Assembly (NCBI GenBank): GCA_947253135.1
Contig: CAMXYS010000090.1
Span: 1-6,466, forward strand
Direction of reading: 5' to 3'
Origin: an uncultured Clostridia bacterium
Lineage (GTDB): Bacteria > Bacillota > Clostridia > Saccharofermentanales > Fastidiosipilaceae
DNA: 6,466 nt
A program made the position numbers and the translations under genes. This document shows, piece by piece, positions 5,831 to 6,466 of the stretch (its first letter is position 1; each line of letters starts with the position of its first letter). Under the pieces are notes generated by a model, which did not search any database, had not been told where the DNA came from, and worked only from the letters and a program-made list of their open reading frames with translations.

Positions 5831-6037
5831 ATGAAAAAAGATATCCATCCCAAATATGACACTTGTGTTGTTAAATGTGCATGTGGCAACACGTTTGAGA
5901 CACGTTCAACTGCGAATCAAATCACGGTTGATATTTGTTCACAGTGCCACCCGTTTTTTACCGGTAAGCAAAAACTGGTTGATACCGGCGGCCGGGTTGA
6001 TAAATTCAAACGCCGTATGGAACAACGCAAAAAATAA
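5831..6037 (+). CDS. rpmE: 50S ribosomal protein L31, zinc-binding type
   Basis: This 68-residue protein is full length for L31, a late-assembling large-subunit protein that bridges to the small subunit. It starts MKKDIHPKY, as in nearly all L31 proteins. Zinc ligands are Cys16 and Cys18 (KCACGNTFE) and Cys36 and Cys39 (ICSQCHPFF). It is therefore the zinc-containing 'C+' form, not the Cys-free form made under zinc shortage. The conserved segment FFTGKQKLVDTGGRVDKF (42-59) is intact and the C-terminus is basic. The ATG is fixed by the family N-terminus and the AGAGGTGA ribosome site. It is followed by an intrinsic terminator and then the DUF1385 gene, a neighbour pair commonly seen in Clostridia, where prmC and prfA usually follow. 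Confidence 0.97.
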   Translation: MKKDIHPKYDTCVVKCACGNTFETRSTANQITVDICSQCHPFFTGKQKLVDTGGRVDKFKRRMEQRKK

Positions 6038-6038
6038 G

Positions 6039-6071
6039 AAAAAGGGGGAGACGGCAGTCAACCCCTTTTTT
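6039..6071 (+). terminator. Intrinsic terminator after rpmE
   Basis: AAAAAGGGG (6039-6047) pairs with CCCCTTTTT (6062-6070). Inside, GAC (6050-6052) pairs with GTC (6057-6059) over a GGCA loop, with a two-by-two mismatch between the stems. The T-run 6066-6071 forms the U tract. It starts one base after the rpmE stop and ends 26 nt before the next gene's ATG, so it should limit read-through into the DUF1385 gene. Confidence 0.8.
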
Positions 6072-6097
6072 GAAACTGTTGATGAATAAGGGGGCCG

Positions 6098-6466
6098 ATG
6101 ATCTTGGCGAGTGAAAGATATACTGGTGGTGAAATAAGGCAGACGACTATAGGCGGACAAGCTCTAATTGAGGGCCTGATGATGATGGGACCGGAAAAAT
6201 GTGCTCTGTCTGTTCGCCTGCAAAACGGCTTGATCTACCGGGAAGAAAAACCGGCGCCAAACTTCGGCCGGGCGGGCCGGGTGCCGTTTGTTCGTGGCTC
6301 TGTCCGCTTGTTTCGCCAACTTTTTATCGGCATGAAGGCCTTAACTCGGTCGGCCGACTTGGCAGAGCTGGAAGGGCCGGAGGCGGACCGCCTACCTTTA
6401 GAGAACTTATACAGAACGGCCACTGAACAGGCTGAGTCCGCTGAGGTCGACGCTGTAGCCCAGGGA
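6098..6466 (+). CDS. DUF1385 family protein (YqhQ-like), N-terminal 123 residues, cut by window end
   Basis: An open frame runs from ATG 6098 to the window end without a stop. It carries the DUF1385 signature IGGQALIEGLMMMGPEK (18-34), normally 'IGGQAVIEGVMMRGP' in the family. VPFVRGSVRLFRQLFIGMKALTRSA (about 61-85) corresponds to the conserved 'PFIRGxxxLxxSxxxGMKALxxSA' segment. The region after residue 85 is acidic and variable, and the downstream membrane segments lie outside the window. An in-frame TGA at 6083-6085 lies just upstream, so the start cannot be far upstream. AAGGGGG (6088-6094) gives a ribosome site three bases from the ATG. Members such as B. subtilis YqhQ are membrane proteins of no firmly known role. 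The position after rpmE matches the usual clostridial order. Expression probably depends on read-through of the terminator at 6039-6071 or an unseen promoter. Confidence 0.88.
   Translation, partial: MILASERYTGGEIRQTTIGGQALIEGLMMMGPEKCALSVRLQNGLIYREEKPAPNFGRAGRVPFVRGSVRLFRQLFIGMKALTRSADLAELEGPEADRLPLENLYRTATEQAESAEVDAVAQG

Noticed and set aside
5683..5892. 69-codon minus-strand frame upstream of the ABC-F gene, possible leader ORF
   Set aside because: It runs through the rpmE promoter, leader and first codons in antisense. No ribosome site was found, and its end covers the ABC-F promoter region.
6070..6098. TTGAAA at 6070-6075 as a -35 box for the DUF1385 gene
   Set aside because: A 17-nt spacer would put the -10 at about 6093-6098, on the start codon, and no -10-like sequence is there.
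1..6466. CRISPR arrays, insertion sequences, tRNA or rRNA genes, defence or phage modules
   Set aside because: No regularly spaced repeats, transposase motifs, terminal inverted repeats, tRNA-like folds or phage-type genes were seen. Gene spacing and content look like core chromosome.

Overview
The window reads as ordinary chromosomal backbone from a low-to-mid-GC, Gram-positive-lineage anaerobe, most likely a Clostridia-type Firmicute. The evidence is a feoB followed by a small FeoB-associated Cys-rich membrane protein, a radical SAM protein of the 'GCSHNKC' type, a compact FUSC/aromatic-acid-exporter-like protein, an ABC-F ATPase, and the gene pair rpmE - DUF1385 (YqhQ-like), which is common in Clostridia. 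Base composition looks close to balanced by eye. No species is claimed.

Layout, left to right. (1) Positions 1-1866 (+): the 3' part of the ferrous-iron transporter gene feoB, starting after the GTPase domain (cut by the window edge) and covering the membrane domain, followed after 19 nt by the Cys-rich small membrane protein. The feoB frame is interrupted by one in-frame TAA at 792-794. It sits exactly where the family has a conserved Glu in the 'TIENE-x-DR' segment, and the same frame continues intact on the other side. (2) Positions 1919-1952: a perfect 34-bp palindrome that serves as a bidirectional terminator between the feo genes and the convergent radical SAM gene (1977-2864, -). (3) Positions 2865-2973: a divergent promoter region. 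(4) Positions 2974-3759 (+): a FUSC-like membrane protein whose stop codon overlaps that of the convergent ABC-F gene (3756-5672, -) within a single TTAA. (5) Positions 5673-5830: a second divergent region. The ABC-F gene has a TATAAT box only 10 nt before its ATG and no Shine-Dalgarno, so its message may be leaderless. In the other direction lie an rpmE promoter and a structured leader of about 70 nt. (6) Positions 5831-6466 (+): rpmE (ribosomal protein L31, zinc-binding form), an intrinsic terminator, and the start of a DUF1385 gene that runs off the window.

The genes form small independent units: iron uptake (feo), an unassigned radical SAM enzyme, a probable exporter, and translation-related functions (ABC-F, L31). 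I see no mobile element, CRISPR array, tRNA or rRNA, and no clear new multi-gene system. The points most worth a second look are the nonsense codon in feoB, the probable leaderless start of the ABC-F gene, the L31 leader structure, and the large acidic insertion in FeoB.
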